From: Planctomycetales bacterium 71-10
GTDB taxonomy: Bacteria; Planctomycetota; Planctomycetia; Isosphaerales; Isosphaeraceae
Direction: 5' to 3'
Length of the DNA: 64,000 bases
Assembly: GCA_001898385.1 (NCBI GenBank)
Contig: MKTT01000036.1
Span: forward strand, 129,870-193,869
Made by a program: the position numbers and the translations under genes. The notes beneath the pieces were generated by a model. That model saw nothing but the letters and a program-made list of their open reading frames with translations. It did no database searches and was not told the origin of the DNA. Shown one piece after another: positions 11,239 through 19,012 of this stretch (position 1 is its first letter; each line of letters starts with the position of its first letter).

Positions 11239-12054
11239 ATGATCATCAAGGGCAAGTCGGCCGTCATCACCGGCGCCGGCAGCGGCATCGGACAGGCCGT
11301 CGCGATGGAGCTGGCCGACCGCGGCGTCGGGGCCGTGGGCCTGGTCGACAGCAGCGAGAGCGTCATCAACCTCGCCCGCACGATCAACGACCGGATGGAG
11401 CGCCCGGTCGCCGAGGCCATCATCGGCGACGTCACCGACGCCGCCTTCCGCGCCAAGGCGTTCGACCTGATCTCCAGCAAGTACGGCGCGCCGAGCATCT
11501 GCATCCCGGCCGCCGGCGTGAGCTTCGACCAGCCGGCCGTGAAGGTCGACGAGAAGACCGGCCGGGCCGAGACCTACCCGCTCGACAAGTTCCGCGAGCT
11601 GTGCGAGGTCAACCTGATCGCCCCGGCCGCCTGGGCCATGGAGACGATCGCCCGGATCGCCGACGATCGCCACAAGCGGGGCAAGACCTCGTGGAGCCCG
11701 GACGAGGGGATCCAGGGGACGATCATCTTCCTGGGCGCCGTCACCTCGCACGGCAACTCCGGCCAGGTCGCCTACGCCGCCTCCAAGTCGGGCCTGGAAG
11801 GCGTCGCCTCCACGCTGTCGAAGGAGGCCATCAACTTCGGCGTCCGCTGCGCCGTGATCCATCCCGGCTACACCGACACGCCGATGACCCGCGCCCTGGG
11901 CGAGGAGTACATCGAGAAGAACATCCTCCCCTACACCCAGCTCCGCCGGCTGATCGCCCCGTCGGAGATCGCCGACGCGATCTACTTCCTCATCTGCAAC
12001 TCCGCCGTCAGCGGCCAGCTCTGGGCCGACGCCGGCTGGCACCCGCAGGCCTGA
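11239..12054 (+). CDS. Short-chain dehydrogenase/reductase (classical SDR)
   Basis: The 271-residue SDR has the cofactor motif TGAGSGIG at residues about 11-18, the DVTD adenine-region motif, PAAGVS in the NNAG position, and the catalytic YAASK near residue 178. An Asp-containing segment after strand 2 (GLVDSS) suggests preference for NAD(H). The C terminus has the usual AIYFLICNSAVSGQLW-type ending. The substrate is not evident; secondary alcohol and 3-hydroxyacyl substrates are both common in this family. It lies 35 bases upstream of glpX on the same strand, so the two may be co-transcribed. The insertion TGRAETYPLDKFRELCEVN is a normal variable region. Confidence 0.88.
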   Translation: MIIKGKSAVITGAGSGIGQAVAMELADRGVGAVGLVDSSESVINLARTINDRMERPVAEAIIGDVTDAAFRAKAFDLISSKYGAPSICIPAAGVSFDQPAVKVDEKTGRAETYPLDKFRELCEVNLIAPAAWAMETIARIADDRHKRGKTSWSPDEGIQGTIIFLGAVTSHGNSGQVAYAASKSGLEGVASTLSKEAINFGVRCAVIHPGYTDTPMTRALGEEYIEKNILPYTQLRRLIAPSEIADAIYFLICNSAVSGQLWADAGWHPQA

Positions 12055-12089
12055 GGCCCGGCCGAGGATCCCGAGCGAGGGCCGCACTG

Positions 12090-13175
12090 ATGACCCGCGA
12101 GCGCGTCCACATCACGCCCGACCACAACCTGGCCCTCGACCTCGTCCGCACCACCGAGGCCGCCGCGCTCGCGGCGGCCCGCTGGGTCGGCCGGGGCGAC
12201 AAGAACGCGGCCGACGGCGCGGCGGTCGACGCGATGCGCCTGCTGTTCAACTCCATGCAGTTCGACGGCGTCGTCGTCATCGGCGAGGGGGAGAAGGACG
12301 AGGCCCCCATGCTGTTCAACGGCGAACGCCTGGGGACCGGCGAGGGGCCGCGGGTCGACATCGCCGTCGACCCGATCGACGGCACCCGGCTGGTCGCCGG
12401 CGGCATGGCCAACGCCGTCGCCGTCGTCGCCGTCTCCCAGCGCGGGACCATGTTCGACCCCGGCCCCTGCTTCTACATGGAGAAGGTGGCCTGCGGTCGC
12501 GAGGCCGCCGGCGTCATCGACGTCGAGGCCCCGATCGAGGAGAACGTCCGCAAGGTCGCCGCCGCCAAGGGCATGCAGGTCGAGGACCTGACCGTCGCCG
12601 TCCTCGACCGCGAGCGGCACCACGAGGCCATGGCCCGCATCCGGGCGATCGGCGCCCGCGTCTACATCTTCGCCGAGGGGGACGTCGCCGCCGCCATCGC
12701 CGCCGCCACCCGCGGCACGGGCATCGATCTGATGTACACCATCGGCGGCACCCCCGAGGCCGTCGTCGCCGCGGCGGCCCTCAAATGCCTCGGCGGCGCG
12801 ATCCAGGGCCGCCTCCGCCCCCGCTCCGACGCCGAGCGCAAGGCCGTCGTCGACGCCGGCTACGACATCGACCGCGTCCTGACCACCGACGTCCTCGTCA
12901 AGGGTGACGACGTCTTCTTCGCCGCCACCGGCATCACCGACGGCTCGCTCCTCCGCGGCGTCCGCTACAGCCCCGAGGGCGCCACCACCGAATCCGTCGT
13001 CATGCGGTCCCGCTCCGGCACCATTCGCACCATCAAGGCCGAGCACCGCTGGGAGACCCTGGAGGCCCACGACGCCGCCGACGCCGAACGCCGGCGCGAT
13101 CGCGACCGCCCCGCCCACCGCCTCCCCCCCCTCCTCCGCAACGACGAGGCCCCCGCACCGGGCGATGAGGCCTGA
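12090..13175 (+). CDS. glpX: Class II fructose-1,6-bisphosphatase GlpX
   Basis: The 361-residue protein matches the GlpX family in length and motifs: GEGEKDEAPML near residue 68, DPIDGTRLVAGG near residue 94, and GGTPEAVVAAAALKCLGG near residue 223. These bind divalent metal and the bisphosphate. The enzyme dephosphorylates fructose-1,6-bisphosphate in gluconeogenesis; some relatives also act on sedoheptulose-1,7-bisphosphate. The start at 12090 is preferred because upstream in-frame sequence is the shadow of the SDR gene. The C-terminal tail after residue 340 is a low-complexity Arg/Pro/Asp extension. It sits 35 bases after the SDR and converges with a thioesterase gene 10 bases away. Confidence 0.93.
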   Translation: MTRERVHITPDHNLALDLVRTTEAAALAAARWVGRGDKNAADGAAVDAMRLLFNSMQFDGVVVIGEGEKDEAPMLFNGERLGTGEGPRVDIAVDPIDGTRLVAGGMANAVAVVAVSQRGTMFDPGPCFYMEKVACGREAAGVIDVEAPIEENVRKVAAAKGMQVEDLTVAVLDRERHHEAMARIRAIGARVYIFAEGDVAAAIAAATRGTGIDLMYTIGGTPEAVVAAAALKCLGGAIQGRLRPRSDAERKAVVDAGYDIDRVLTTDVLVKGDDVFFAATGITDGSLLRGVRYSPEGATTESVVMRSRSGTIRTIKAEHRWETLEAHDAADAERRRDRDRPAHRLPPLLRNDEAPAPGDEA

Positions 13176-13185
13176 ACTCGCGCCC

Positions 13186-13584
13186 TCAGCCCGTTAGCGC
13201 CTTCGCCAGGCCCTCCGGCACGACGCGCGGCTTGCGCGTCTGCGGGTCGATCGTGACCAAGGTGATCACGGCGTCGATCGCCACGGTCCCGTCGGCCTTG
13301 AGGATCTGCTGGTCGAAGGCGAAGCTCGTCCGCCCCAGCCGGCCCGGCCGCGTGACGATGGTGAGCACTTCCCCCTGCCGGCATTCGCTGCGATAGTTGA
13401 CGTTCACGTTCACCGTGACCGTCGTCGCCCCCATGGCCTTCAGCGTCTCGTATTCCAGGCCGTTGCGGTCGTACCACTCCTCGCGGCCCCATTCGAGGTA
13501 CTCGACGAACTTGGCGTTGTTGACGTGCGCGTTGACGTCGATCTCGGTCGGGCGGACGATGACGTCCAGGCGGACTTCTCGCAT
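13186..13584 (-). CDS. Acyl-CoA thioesterase, 4HBT hotdog fold
   Basis: The 132-residue protein is of the YbgC/FadM type. The signature PTEIDVNAHVNNAKFVEYLEWGREEW near the N terminus carries the Asp/His/Asn of the 4HBT active site. It is followed by an alternating VTVNVNVNYRSEC strand and RLGRTSFAFDQQI. Such enzymes hydrolyse acyl-CoA thioesters. The preferred start is the ATG at 13584, because AAAGGG lies about six bases before it; an ATG two codons earlier (13590) abuts that motif. The much longer open frame up to 13770 is Arg/Pro-rich and probably untranslated. It faces glpX tail to tail and is divergent from the transcarboxylase operon. Confidence 0.85.
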   Translation of the reverse strand: MREVRLDVIVRPTEIDVNAHVNNAKFVEYLEWGREEWYDRNGLEYETLKAMGATTVTVNVNVNYRSECRQGEVLTIVTRPGRLGRTSFAFDQQILKADGTVAIDAVITLVTIDPQTRKPRVVPEGLAKALTG

Positions 13585-13896
13585 CAGCATCCCTTTCTCG
13601 ACGATCCAGGGCGGCGGCCCGCCGCTTCTTGCAGTCCATACGAAAATATCGGGAGAAATTCCCCGAATCGACGATTTGCGATGTGGTGCGGGGGCCGAGA
13701 TTGGTCTATGATGGAACCATGGCGGTCGGGCTCTCCACATCGACCCCGCCGCCGCCCTTCCCCCGCACAAGCCGACGAGCGCGGCCCCGGATCATACCGG
13801 CCCCCCCGCCCTTTTGTTGAACTTGTGGAACTCTCCGCCCCACGCCGGGCGATCACGCGCGGCGCGTCGGGACGGACCTGAGAGGAGTCCGCGAAG
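13585..13896. promoter_or_regulatory. Divergent promoter region before the transcarboxylase operon
   Basis: The 312-base gap separates the thioesterase start (minus) and the 5S gene start (plus). Bases 13630-13720 are relatively AT-rich. A TATGAT at 13707-13712 is a possible -10 element for the plus strand, although no well-spaced -35 is visible. Just before the 5S start lies AGAGGAGT (about 13881-13888), a good ribosome binding site. No hairpin operator stood out. Confidence 0.35.
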
Positions 13897-15396
13897 ATGC
13901 CACGCACGGTCGAGGTCACGGAGTTGGTCCTCCGCGACGCCCACCAGAGCCTCCTGGCCACGCGCATGACGCTGGAGGACATGATCCCGGCATGCGAGGA
14001 CATCGACAAGGCCGGCTACTGGAGCGTCGAGTGTTGGGGAGGGGCGACGTATGACTCGTGCATCCGGTTCCTGAACGAAGATCCGTGGGAGCGGCTGCGG
14101 ACCTTCCGCAAGCTGATGCCGAACTCGCGGCTCCAGATGCTGCTCCGCGGCCAGAACCTGCTGGGCTACCGCCACTATGAAGACACGGTCGTCGACCGCT
14201 TCGTCGACAAGTCGGCCGAGAACGGCATGGACGTCTTCCGCGTCTTCGACGCCCTGAACGACCCGCGCAACCTGAAGCGGGCGATGGAGGCCGTCAAGCG
14301 GACGGGCAAGTGGGCCGAGGGGACCATCTGCTACACCACCTCGCCGCTGCACACCGTCGAGAAGTTCGTCGAGCTGGCGCAGCGGCTCCAGGAGATGGGC
14401 GCGGCGTCGATCTGCCTGAAGGACATGGCCGCCCTGCTCCGCCCCGAGCCGGCGTACCAGATCGTCCGCGGCATCAAGGAGAAGTGCGGCGAGGCCATGC
14501 CGGTCCACGTCCACGTCCACTCCACCACCGGCGTCACGCTCGTCAGCCTGATGAAGGCCATCGAGGCGGGGGCCGACATCGTCGACACGTCCATCTCCTC
14601 GCTCTCGCTGGGCCCCGGCCACAACCCGACCGAGGCCCTGGTGGAGATGCTCCAGGGGACGGGCTACGAGACGAAGCTGGACAAGGATCGGCTCCTGAAG
14701 ATCAAGGAGCACTTCGCCAAGGTCCGGCCCCGGTACGCCGAGTTCGAGTCGAAGATCTACGGCGTGGAGACCGAGATCTTCGACAGCCAGATCCCCGGCG
14801 GCATGATCTCCAACATGGAGAGCCAGCTCCGCCAGCAGGGCGCCGGCGACAAGCTGAAGGAGGTTCTCGCCGAGGTGCCGAAGGTCCGCAAGGACGCCGG
14901 CTACCCGCCGCTGGTGACGCCGTCGAGCCAGATCGTCGGCACGCAGGCCGTGTTCAACGTCCTGATGGGCGAGTACAAGGCCATGACCGGCGAGTTCGCC
15001 GACCTGATGCTGGGCTACTACGGCGAGGCGATCGGCGATCGCGACCCGAAGGTCGTGGAGCTGGCCGAGAAGCACGCCAAGAAGGGCCCCATCTCCGAGC
15101 GCCCGGCCGACCTGCTCAAGCCCGAGTGGGAGGCGCTCGACGCCGCCGCGAAGGCGCTGAAGGGGCACGACGGCAGCCCGGAAGACACGTTGACGTACGC
15201 GATGTTCCCCCAGGTCGCCCCCAAGTTCTTCGCCAACCGGGCGGAGGGGCCCAAGGATCCGTGCAAGAGCCCGGCCACCGCCGCCAAGCCGGCCGCCGCC
15301 AAGGGCGCCGACGGCTCGGCCTCGATCACCGGCCCGGTCACCTACGACGTGTCCATCGGCGACAAGACGCACAAGGTGACCGTCCAGCCGGCCTGA
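13897..15396 (+). CDS. Methylmalonyl-CoA carboxytransferase (transcarboxylase) 5S subunit
   Basis: The 499-residue protein is a TIM-barrel carboxyltransferase for pyruvate/oxaloacetate. It begins VEVTELVLRDAHQSLLATRM and contains GYWSVECWGGATYDSC and LMPNSRLQMLLRGQNLLGYR. The metal-site residues expected from the known propionibacterial 5S subunit appear at Asp14, Lys175 (the carbamylated lysine, in CLKDMA), His206 and His208, a uniform nine-residue offset from the positions I recall there. It transfers carboxyl between pyruvate/oxaloacetate and biotin on the 1.3S carrier. It lacks a biotinyl domain, but residues about 475-499 (TYDVSIGDKTHKVTV) look like the first strands of one. It heads a four-gene operon. 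An oxaloacetate decarboxylase alpha subunit is the alternative, but no membrane beta subunit is present. Confidence 0.9.
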   Translation: MPRTVEVTELVLRDAHQSLLATRMTLEDMIPACEDIDKAGYWSVECWGGATYDSCIRFLNEDPWERLRTFRKLMPNSRLQMLLRGQNLLGYRHYEDTVVDRFVDKSAENGMDVFRVFDALNDPRNLKRAMEAVKRTGKWAEGTICYTTSPLHTVEKFVELAQRLQEMGAASICLKDMAALLRPEPAYQIVRGIKEKCGEAMPVHVHVHSTTGVTLVSLMKAIEAGADIVDTSISSLSLGPGHNPTEALVEMLQGTGYETKLDKDRLLKIKEHFAKVRPRYAEFESKIYGVETEIFDSQIPGGMISNMESQLRQQGAGDKLKEVLAEVPKVRKDAGYPPLVTPSSQIVGTQAVFNVLMGEYKAMTGEFADLMLGYYGEAIGDRDPKVVELAEKHAKKGPISERPADLLKPEWEALDAAAKALKGHDGSPEDTLTYAMFPQVAPKFFANRAEGPKDPCKSPATAAKPAAAKGADGSASITGPVTYDVSIGDKTHKVTVQPA

Positions 15397-15427
15397 ATCG
15401 GCCGAGAAGAGAAAGAGAGAACGAACC

Positions 15428-16987
15428 ATGAGCACGGCGCCGAAATCGATGGAGAAGCTCGTCGAGGAGCTTCGCGCGGCCCGCGCCCACCTCGCGGAGG
15501 GGGGCGGCGCGGCCCGGGTCGAGAAGCAGCACAAGGACGGCAAGCTCACCGCCCGCGAGCGCGTCGAGGCGCTCGTCGATCAGGGGAGCTTCGAGGAGAT
15601 CGGGCTGTTCGCACGCCACCGCCAGGCCGAGTTCGGCATGGCCGGCAAGGAGGTCCCGGCCGACGGCGTGGTCACCGGCGCGGCGTCGATCGACGGCCGC
15701 CTGGTCCACCTGGCCAGCCAGGACTTCACCGTCCTGGGCGGGTCGGCCGGCGAGGTCCACTCGCTGAAGGTGGCCGAGGTGATGGAGATGTCGCTCCACA
15801 CCGGCAGCCCGTTCGTCTTCATCAACGACTCGGGCGGGGCCCGCGTGCAGGAGGGGATCGACAGCCTCTCCGGCTACGGCAAGGTCTTCTTCACCAACGT
15901 CTCGCTCTCCGGGGCCGTCCCCCAGGTCTCCGTCATCAGCGGCCCCTGCGCCGGCGGCGCGGCGTACTCGCCGGCGCTGACCGACTTCATCATCATGACC
16001 CGCAAGGCCCAGATGTTCATCACGGGCCCGCAGGTCATCAAGCAGGTGACCGGCGAGCAGATCACCGCCGAGGCCCTGGGCGGGGCCGACGCCCACATGG
16101 CCAATTCGGGCGTCGTCCACTTCGTCGCCGAGGACGACAAGGAGGCCCTGCACACCTGCCGCCGCCTCCTCAGCTTCCTGCCCTCGAACAACCTGGAGGA
16201 TCCGCCCCGGATCGACTGCCCCAACGACGTCGACGCCAACCCCGCGCTCAACTCGATCGTCCCGGTCGAGCCCAAGCAGGCGTACGACGTCCGCCGCGTC
16301 ATCGCCGAGATCGTCGACCAGGGGGACTTCCTGGAGGTCCAGGCCGGCTACGCGATGAACCTGGTGGTCGGCTTCGCCCGGATCCTGGGCCGGTCGGTCG
16401 GGATCGTGGCGAACCAGCCGCAGGTGATGTCCGGGGCTCTCGACATCAACGCGTCGGACAAGGGGGCGCGGTTCATCCGGTTCTGCAACGCCTTCAACAT
16501 CCCGCTGATCACGTTCGTGGACGTCCCCGGCTTCCTGCCGGGCGTGCAGCAGGAGTACGGCGGGATCATCCGGCACGGCGCCAAGCTGCTGTTCGCGTAC
16601 TCGGCGACGACCGTCCCCAAGATCCAGGTGATCCTGCGGAAGTCGTTCGGCGGGGCGCACCTGGCGATGTGCTCCAAGGACCTGGGCGCCGACCGCGTCT
16701 TCGCCTGGCCGACGGCCGAGGTCGCCGTGATGGGCGCCGAGGGGGCCGTGGAGATCGTCTTCCGCAAGGAGATGGACGCGGCCGAGGACAAGGCGGCGAA
16801 GCGGGCCGAGCTGATCCGGCAGTACAAGGACGCCTTCTCGACCCCGTTCGTCGCCGCCGGCCGCCGGCTGGTCGACGACATCATCGAGCCGGCCGACACC
16901 CGCAAGCACCTGGCCCAGGCGCTCGAATACCTGAACACCAAGCGCGAGCAGCGGCCGGCGAAGAAGCACGGCCTCATCCCCCTCTAA
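15428..16987 (+). CDS. Methylmalonyl-CoA carboxytransferase 12S subunit
   Basis: The 519-residue protein is a biotin-dependent carboxyltransferase paralogous to PccB. It has [60 protein letters not shown] in the N half and NQPQVMSGALDIN, FVDVPGFLPGVQQEYGG, RKSFGGAHLAM in the C half, ending KKHGLIPL. In the transcarboxylase complex the 12S hexamer moves a carboxyl group between methylmalonyl-CoA and biotin on the 1.3S subunit. It lies 31 bases after the 5S gene, preceded by a GAGAGAACGAACC leader with AGAGAGA as a weak ribosome binding site. The operon position between 5S and the small and 1.3S genes favours a transcarboxylase role over a second acyl-CoA carboxylase beta. Confidence 0.9.
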   Translation: MSTAPKSMEKLVEELRAARAHLAEGGGAARVEKQHKDGKLTARERVEALVDQGSFEEIGLFARHRQAEFGMAGKEVPADGVVTGAASIDGRLVHLASQDFTVLGGSAGEVHSLKVAEVMEMSLHTGSPFVFINDSGGARVQEGIDSLSGYGKVFFTNVSLSGAVPQVSVISGPCAGGAAYSPALTDFIIMTRKAQMFITGPQVIKQVTGEQITAEALGGADAHMANSGVVHFVAEDDKEALHTCRRLLSFLPSNNLEDPPRIDCPNDVDANPALNSIVPVEPKQAYDVRRVIAEIVDQGDFLEVQAGYAMNLVVGFARILGRSVGIVANQPQVMSGALDINASDKGARFIRFCNAFNIPLITFVDVPGFLPGVQQEYGGIIRHGAKLLFAYSATTVPKIQVILRKSFGGAHLAMCSKDLGADRVFAWPTAEVAVMGAEGAVEIVFRKEMDAAEDKAAKRAELIRQYKDAFSTPFVAAGRRLVDDIIEPADTRKHLAQALEYLNTKREQRPAKKHGLIPL

Positions 16988-17005
16988 AGCCCGGAGCGAA
17001 TCCCG

Positions 17006-17311
17006 ATGAAGACGGAAACGCCCAGCCTGGCCGACGTCGTCGCGCTCCTGGAGTCGCTCCGGGCCGACGTCGCCCGCCTGGGGGAGCGGGTCGCGACGCT
17101 GGAGGCCGCGCGGGTCGCCCCCGCGCCGGCCGCCGCGACGCCGATCGACGACCACACGCTGAGGGTCATCGCCGCGACGATCGCGGCGTACCTCGGCAAG
17201 AAGGCCCACATTCGGCAGATCCAGTTGCTCGGCTCCGACGCCTGGGCCCAGCAGGGCCGGGTCGCCATCCAGGCGTCGCACGCCCTGAGCACGGCGAGGA
17301 GCCAGCCTTGA
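17006..17311 (+). CDS. Small transcarboxylase-operon protein (acyl-CoA carboxylase epsilon/OadG-like position)
   Basis: The 101-residue protein sits between the 12S and 1.3S genes. Residues about 6-35 (SLADVVALLESLRADVARLG onward) look like a short coiled coil. An Ala/Pro linker follows, then a conserved-looking C-terminal block: TLRVIAATIAAYLGKKAHIRQIQLL, then WAQQGRVAIQASHAL. Similar small reading frames, with a coiled-coil start and a W-x-x-x-GR ending, occur in transcarboxylase and acyl-CoA carboxylase operons, and I recall one at the same position in propionibacteria. It has no membrane segment, so it is not a classical OadG. A role in complex assembly is a guess from position. Its stop codon overlaps the TTG start of the 1.3S gene. 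Confidence 0.75.
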   Translation: MKTETPSLADVVALLESLRADVARLGERVATLEAARVAPAPAAATPIDDHTLRVIAATIAAYLGKKAHIRQIQLLGSDAWAQQGRVAIQASHALSTARSQP

Positions 17312-17685
17312 AACTCAAGATCACCGTGGACGGGAAGCTCTACGAGGTCGACGTCGAGGTCTCGGAGCCCGAGCGGGCCAGGCCCGGGTTCGTCGCCCCG
17401 ATCGGCCAGGTCCGCGTCCCCGCCGCCCCCGTCGCCGCCCCGTCGGCCGCCGTCGAGCCGGTCGGCGACGAGTCGAAGGTCTGCCGCAGCCCGTTCGCCG
17501 GGACCGTCTCCCGCGTCGAGGCCAAGGTCGGCGCCCAGATCCAGCCCAACGAGGTCCTCGTCGTCATCGAGGCGATGAAGATGGAGACCTCCATCACCGC
17601 CCCCGCCGCCGGCAAGGTCGCCAAGGTCAACGTCGCCCCCGGCGACGCCGTCAAGCAGGGCCAGGTGCTCGTCGTATTCGAATGA
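17308..17685 (+). CDS. Transcarboxylase 1.3S biotin carboxyl carrier subunit
   Basis: The 125-residue protein begins with LKITVDGKLYEVDVEV, an N-terminal segment like that of the propionibacterial 1.3S subunit. An Ala/Pro/Val linker and a biotinyl domain follow, with VIEAMKMETSITAPAAGKV. The biotinylated lysine is Lys91, 34 residues from the end as is usual. It carries the carboxyl group between 12S and 5S. The start is a TTG at 17308 that overlaps the previous stop (TTGA). GAGGAG at 17296-17301 is six bases upstream, which supports both this start and translational coupling. It closes the 5S-12S-small protein-1.3S operon and is followed by a composite palindrome. Confidence 0.92.
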   Translation: MKLKITVDGKLYEVDVEVSEPERARPGFVAPIGQVRVPAAPVAAPSAAVEPVGDESKVCRSPFAGTVSRVEAKVGAQIQPNEVLVVIEAMKMETSITAPAAGKVAKVNVAPGDAVKQGQVLVVFE

Positions 17686-17762
17686 CCGCACGCCGCCGGG
17701 GCCCATCCCCGGCGGATCTTTCCCCCCGACCGTCACGGTCTCCCGGGGACGTCATGACGCGA

Positions 17763-17951
17763 ACGGTCTTCCCCCCTCGCGGGGGAAGACAGACCCCGAA
17801 GGGGTCAGATGAGGGGGACGCGAAGCACGAGGCCCGTCGGGATCCGAAGGCCCGTCCATGCCGGCCGTCGCGAGATCCGACGGCCGTCTGGAGCGTCCTC
17901 CCCCTCATCCGGCCCTTCGGGCCACCTTCCCCCGCGAGGGGGGAAGGCCGT
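17763..17951. repeat. Composite palindromic repeat (arm order B then inverted A)
   Basis: This element occupies most of the 330-base gap (17686-18015) between the 1.3S gene and the epimerase gene. The left end is a CTCGCGGGGGAAG palindrome followed by arm B (hairpin GACCCCGAAGGGGTC, then AGATGAGGGGGACG). The right end is inverted arm A (CCCCTCATCCGGCCC, TTCG loop, GGGCCACC) plus the mirrored terminal palindrome. Compared with the element at 5633-5821 the arm order is reversed, so the two copies lie in opposite orientation. Their centres also share short blocks such as GGATCTCGCG in inverted form. It may reduce read-through between the operons. Confidence 0.8.
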
Positions 17952-18015
17952 TACGATGGCCCCTCAAGAGCCGTGACGTGCGGCTTGATCCCAGAGACCG
18001 ACAAAGGAGCCCGCC

Positions 18016-18441
18016 ATGGCCGCCGCCGACGTCAAGGCCGTCAACCACATCGGCATCGCCGTCCGGTCGATCGAGGCCCAGAAGGAATATTACACCGACG
18101 TCCTCGGCGCCGCGTTCGAGGGCGAGGAAGTCGTCGCCGACCAGAAGGTGAAGGTCGGCTTCTTCCGCGTCGGCCCGGTGCGCTTCGAGCTGCTGGAGCC
18201 GACCGACCCGACCAGCACCGTCGCCGCCTTCATCGAGAAGAAGGGCGAGGGCCTGCACCACGTCGCGCTGGAAGTCGACGACATCGACGCCCGCATCGCC
18301 GACGTGAAGGCCAGGGGCCTCCGCATGATCGACGAGAAGGCCCGCCCCGGCTCGCACCACCTGCAGATCGCCTTCGTCCACCCCAAGAGCACCTTCGGCG
18401 TGCTGACGGAGCTGTGCGAGGTGTCGAAGGAGGCCCACTGA
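18016..18441 (+). CDS. mce: Methylmalonyl-CoA epimerase
   Basis: The 141-residue VOC-fold protein begins with KAVNHIGIAVRSIEAQKEYY. The metal-ligand pattern of the family is visible: His in NHIGIAV near residue 11, His in GLHHVALEVDD near residue 82, and Glu in LTELCE near the end. It interconverts (R)- and (S)-methylmalonyl-CoA, the step between the carboxylase or transcarboxylase product and the mutase substrate. Length and the KSTFGVLTELCE ending are typical. It is flanked by palindromic repeats on both sides, so it may have its own promoter, but its position between the transcarboxylase and succinate dehydrogenase operons fits one pathway. The ATG at 18016 follows an AAAGGAG ribosome binding site. 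Confidence 0.93.
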   Translation: MAAADVKAVNHIGIAVRSIEAQKEYYTDVLGAAFEGEEVVADQKVKVGFFRVGPVRFELLEPTDPTSTVAAFIEKKGEGLHHVALEVDDIDARIADVKARGLRMIDEKARPGSHHLQIAFVHPKSTFGVLTELCEVSKEAH

Positions 18442-18463
18442 GGCCGCGAGGCGGAACCAAAGA

Positions 18464-18818
18464 TCCCCTCTCCCGCCGGGAGAGGGCGGCCGCGCAGCGG
18501 CGGGTGAGGGTCGCCGGAGTTCGGAGGGCATACCGGTCGCGCGAGACTCGGTCAGGCCGAACCAAGCATCCTTCTCCCCTTGAGGGAGAAGGTGGCCGAA
18601 GGCCGGATGAGGGGTGGCGCGGCCGACGGCCTTCGGATCCCGAGGCCTTCGGGCGGCGGGTCCTTCGCCGAGATGCGACGGCGGTCAACCCCTCATCCGG
18701 CCCTCCGGGCCACCTTCTCCCTCAAGGGGAGAAGGCGTCGATCGCGATACCAACTCTATTAGGATCCGGCGACCCTCGCCCGGCCCTTCGGGCCGCCCTC
18801 TCCCGACGGGAGAGGGGA
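18464..18818. repeat. Outer palindromic repeat pair enclosing a second palindrome
   Basis: The left arm at 18464-18513 begins with the hairpin CCCCTCTCCCGCCGGGAGAG, followed by a Gly-Cys-rich hairpin and GGGTGAGGGTCGCC. The right arm at 18768-18818 is its inverted counterpart (GGCGACCCTCGCCC, a TTCG-loop hairpin, then CTCTCCCGACGGGAGAGGGG). The two arms enclose a separate complete element at 18570-18735. The layout matches the composite repeats at 5633 and 17763 but with a different terminal palindrome. The whole lies in the 571-base gap between the epimerase gene and the cytochrome b gene. No gene was found in the gap. Confidence 0.75.
18570..18735. repeat. Inner composite palindromic repeat nested in the outer pair
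   Basis: The left end is CCTTCTCCCCTTGAGGGAG, followed by arm A (GGTGGCCGAAGGCCGGATGA then GGGG). The right end is the inverted arm A (CCCCTCATCCGGCCCTCCGG and CCACC) and the mirrored terminal palindrome ending at 18735. The central 80 or so bases differ from the other copies. This copy therefore has two A-type arms, unlike the A/B pairs elsewhere, and a terminal palindrome with a CTTGAG core instead of CTCGCG. Confidence 0.75.
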
Positions 18819-19012
18819 CGCCGGAGCGGTCACGGTCCCTGGGCCCCGCGACGATTCGGCGGGGCTCGCTCCCTGGAGCTTGGCGATTCGCATAGAATGG
18901 GGCGATGGCGCGCCCGGAGGCTCCCCCCTCCCCGCGAGCCCGCCCCGATTTCGAGCCGGCCGCGCGACACCACCGCGCCCCCGGCCCCATCCCCGTTCAA
19001 CAGGAAATCGAA

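Noticed and set aside
13585..13770. Extended N terminus for the thioesterase (start at 13770)
   Set aside because: The extra residues are Arg/Pro-rich and unlike the family; a good ribosome binding site precedes the ATG at 13584.
18905..19012. Longer sdhC frame starting at 18905
   Set aside because: The first 36 codons read as Pro/Arg-rich non-coding sequence, and AGGAA is correctly spaced for the ATG at 19013.
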